Source: Pseudomonas chlororaphis | GTDB taxonomy: Bacteria; Pseudomonadota; Gammaproteobacteria; Pseudomonadales; Pseudomonadaceae | Direction of reading: 5' to 3' | Assembly (NCBI GenBank): GCA_001023535.1 | Contig: CP011020.1 | Coordinates: forward strand, 2,865,734 to 2,929,733 | Length of the DNA: 64,000 bases | Shown here: positions 63,557 to 64,000 of the stretch, piece by piece | Position numbering within the stretch: position 1 is the stretch's first letter | Layout of the letters: every line of letters begins with the position of its first letter | Notes under the pieces: model-generated | Database searches by the model: none | What the model was told of the DNA's origin: nothing | The model's input: only the letters and a program-made list of their open reading frames with translations | Translations under genes and position numbers: made by a program

Positions 63557-64000
63557 TCAGCTCGCCAGCTTCAAGCCGTGTTCCAACCACCAGGCGTAGG
63601 CTTGCTGGGCCAGTTCGTCGACGCTGTGGCTGGACGCGTCCAGAGCCAGGGTCAGGGGCTCGCCGACAGGGGACTGGAGGGTGGCAAACTGGCTGTCGAT
63701 CAGGGTCGACGGCATGAAATGGCCCGGACGATGGGACACGCGGTCGGCGGCCACTTCGGGGGTCAGTTCGAGGAATACGAAGCCCAAGCCCGGCAAGGCG
63801 CTGCGCAGACGTTCGCGATAACTGCGCTTGAGGGCCGAACAGGTCAGCACCGGGCGTTCGCCGGTGGCATCGACGCGGCGCAACTCGTCGCACAGGCTGT
63901 CGAGCCAGCCGGCACGGTCGTCGTCGTTCAGGGGAATACCGGCGCTCATCTTCTGGATGTTGGCCGCAGGGTGGAAGGTGTCGCCTTCGATGGCGGTGGC
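63557..64000 (-). CDS. gntK: Gluconokinase (5' end outside window)
   Basis: The last 147 codons of a carbohydrate kinase of the GntK/thermosensitive gluconokinase type: EGDTFHPAANIQKMSAGIPL and NDDDRAGWLDSL, SALKRSYRERLRSALPGL, FVFLELTPEVAADRVSHRPG HFMPSTLIDSQFATL are the conserved parts. The P-loop (G-x-S-G-x-G-K-S) lies beyond the right edge. It phosphorylates gluconate to 6-phosphogluconate. It is upstream of the permease in one operon. Confidence 0.93.
   Translation of the reverse strand, partial: ATAIEGDTFHPAANIQKMSAGIPLNDDDRAGWLDSLCDELRRVDATGERPVLTCSALKRSYRERLRSALPGLGFVFLELTPEVAADRVSHRPGHFMPSTLIDSQFATLQSPVGEPLTLALDASSHSVDELAQQAYAWWLEHGLKLAS

Overview
The window reads as a chromosome segment of a fluorescent-group Pseudomonas. 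Supporting signs are a G+C-rich background, the gene order sodB then bifA (degenerate GGDQF plus EAL) then an imelysin-family lipoprotein, queA beside tRNA-Leu, the gluconate permease/gluconokinase pair, several classes of Pseudomonas REP palindromes, and a DUF6124 gene. The species call is inference. About 45 protein genes, one tRNA, two complete insertion sequences, one MITE-like element and a tRNA-borne integrative island can be supported.

Layout. 1-640: 5' part of queA on the minus strand. 749-833: tRNA-Leu(CAA). Its 3' end is repeated exactly (24 bp) at 7899-7922 and bounds a 7.1-kb island. The island carries a P4-type integrase, about 1 kb of hairpin-rich non-coding DNA, a second tyrosine recombinase with a small overlapping partner, an A+T-rich DUF4238/SEC-C gene and a small ORF. 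8.2-11.2 kb: a small ORF, then GST and SDR genes divergent from a LysR regulator. 11.3-12.6 kb: an IS4-family element with an exact 9-bp target duplication. 12.6-18.0 kb: an accessory block. It holds a 113-aa protein and a roughly 1120-aa helical-repeat protein with a PIN-nuclease-like region, which share a glycine-rich GDNVxGxKI motif at facing ends, and a convergent, overlapping pair made of a DUF488 gene and an unrecognised gene. 18.1-18.7 kb: DUF6124 gene with a structured leader.

19.0-21.8 kb: an XRE-cupin regulator, a palindromic operator, a class II aldolase, a DapA-family enzyme and a Rof-like protein. 22.1-23.5 kb: a short S-type pyocin with a colicin-E3-type rRNase domain and its immunity gene. 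23.8-30.4 kb: a diguanylate cyclase, then a REC-AraC regulator, hybrid histidine kinase and TonB-dependent receptor read as one unit. 30.6-37.5 kb: a YeaO-like gene, a MACPF-domain protein with an unrecognised downstream gene, and a divergent giant XRE-AAA-TPR regulator. 37.5-41.4 kb: a MITE, two poorly known genes and a truncated AbiEii-like nucleotidyltransferase. 41.6-45.2 kb: VOC protein, orphan TRAP binding protein, PhoD-like phosphatase. 45.2-46.9 kb: an IS481 element inserted in a REP, then a REP array.

46.9-64.0 kb is mostly core: coiled-coil membrane protein, epimerase, argP / ACT protein / LysE exporter, sodB, bifA, imelysin lipoprotein, a second REP array, an ECF-sigma operon with SnoaL, YciI and SRPBCC genes, GNAT, GyrI-like, LysE-like, alaC, gntT and the 3' part of gntK.

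The accessory parts look like conflict biology: a candidate abortive-infection nuclease system, an E3-type bacteriocin, a pore-forming-type MACPF protein, an island cargo gene and a decayed toxin pair. The candidate previously undescribed or little-described system is the TPR-PIN pair at 12642-16370; next are the MACPF operon with its divergent regulator and the alternative-pairing leader of the DUF6124 gene.
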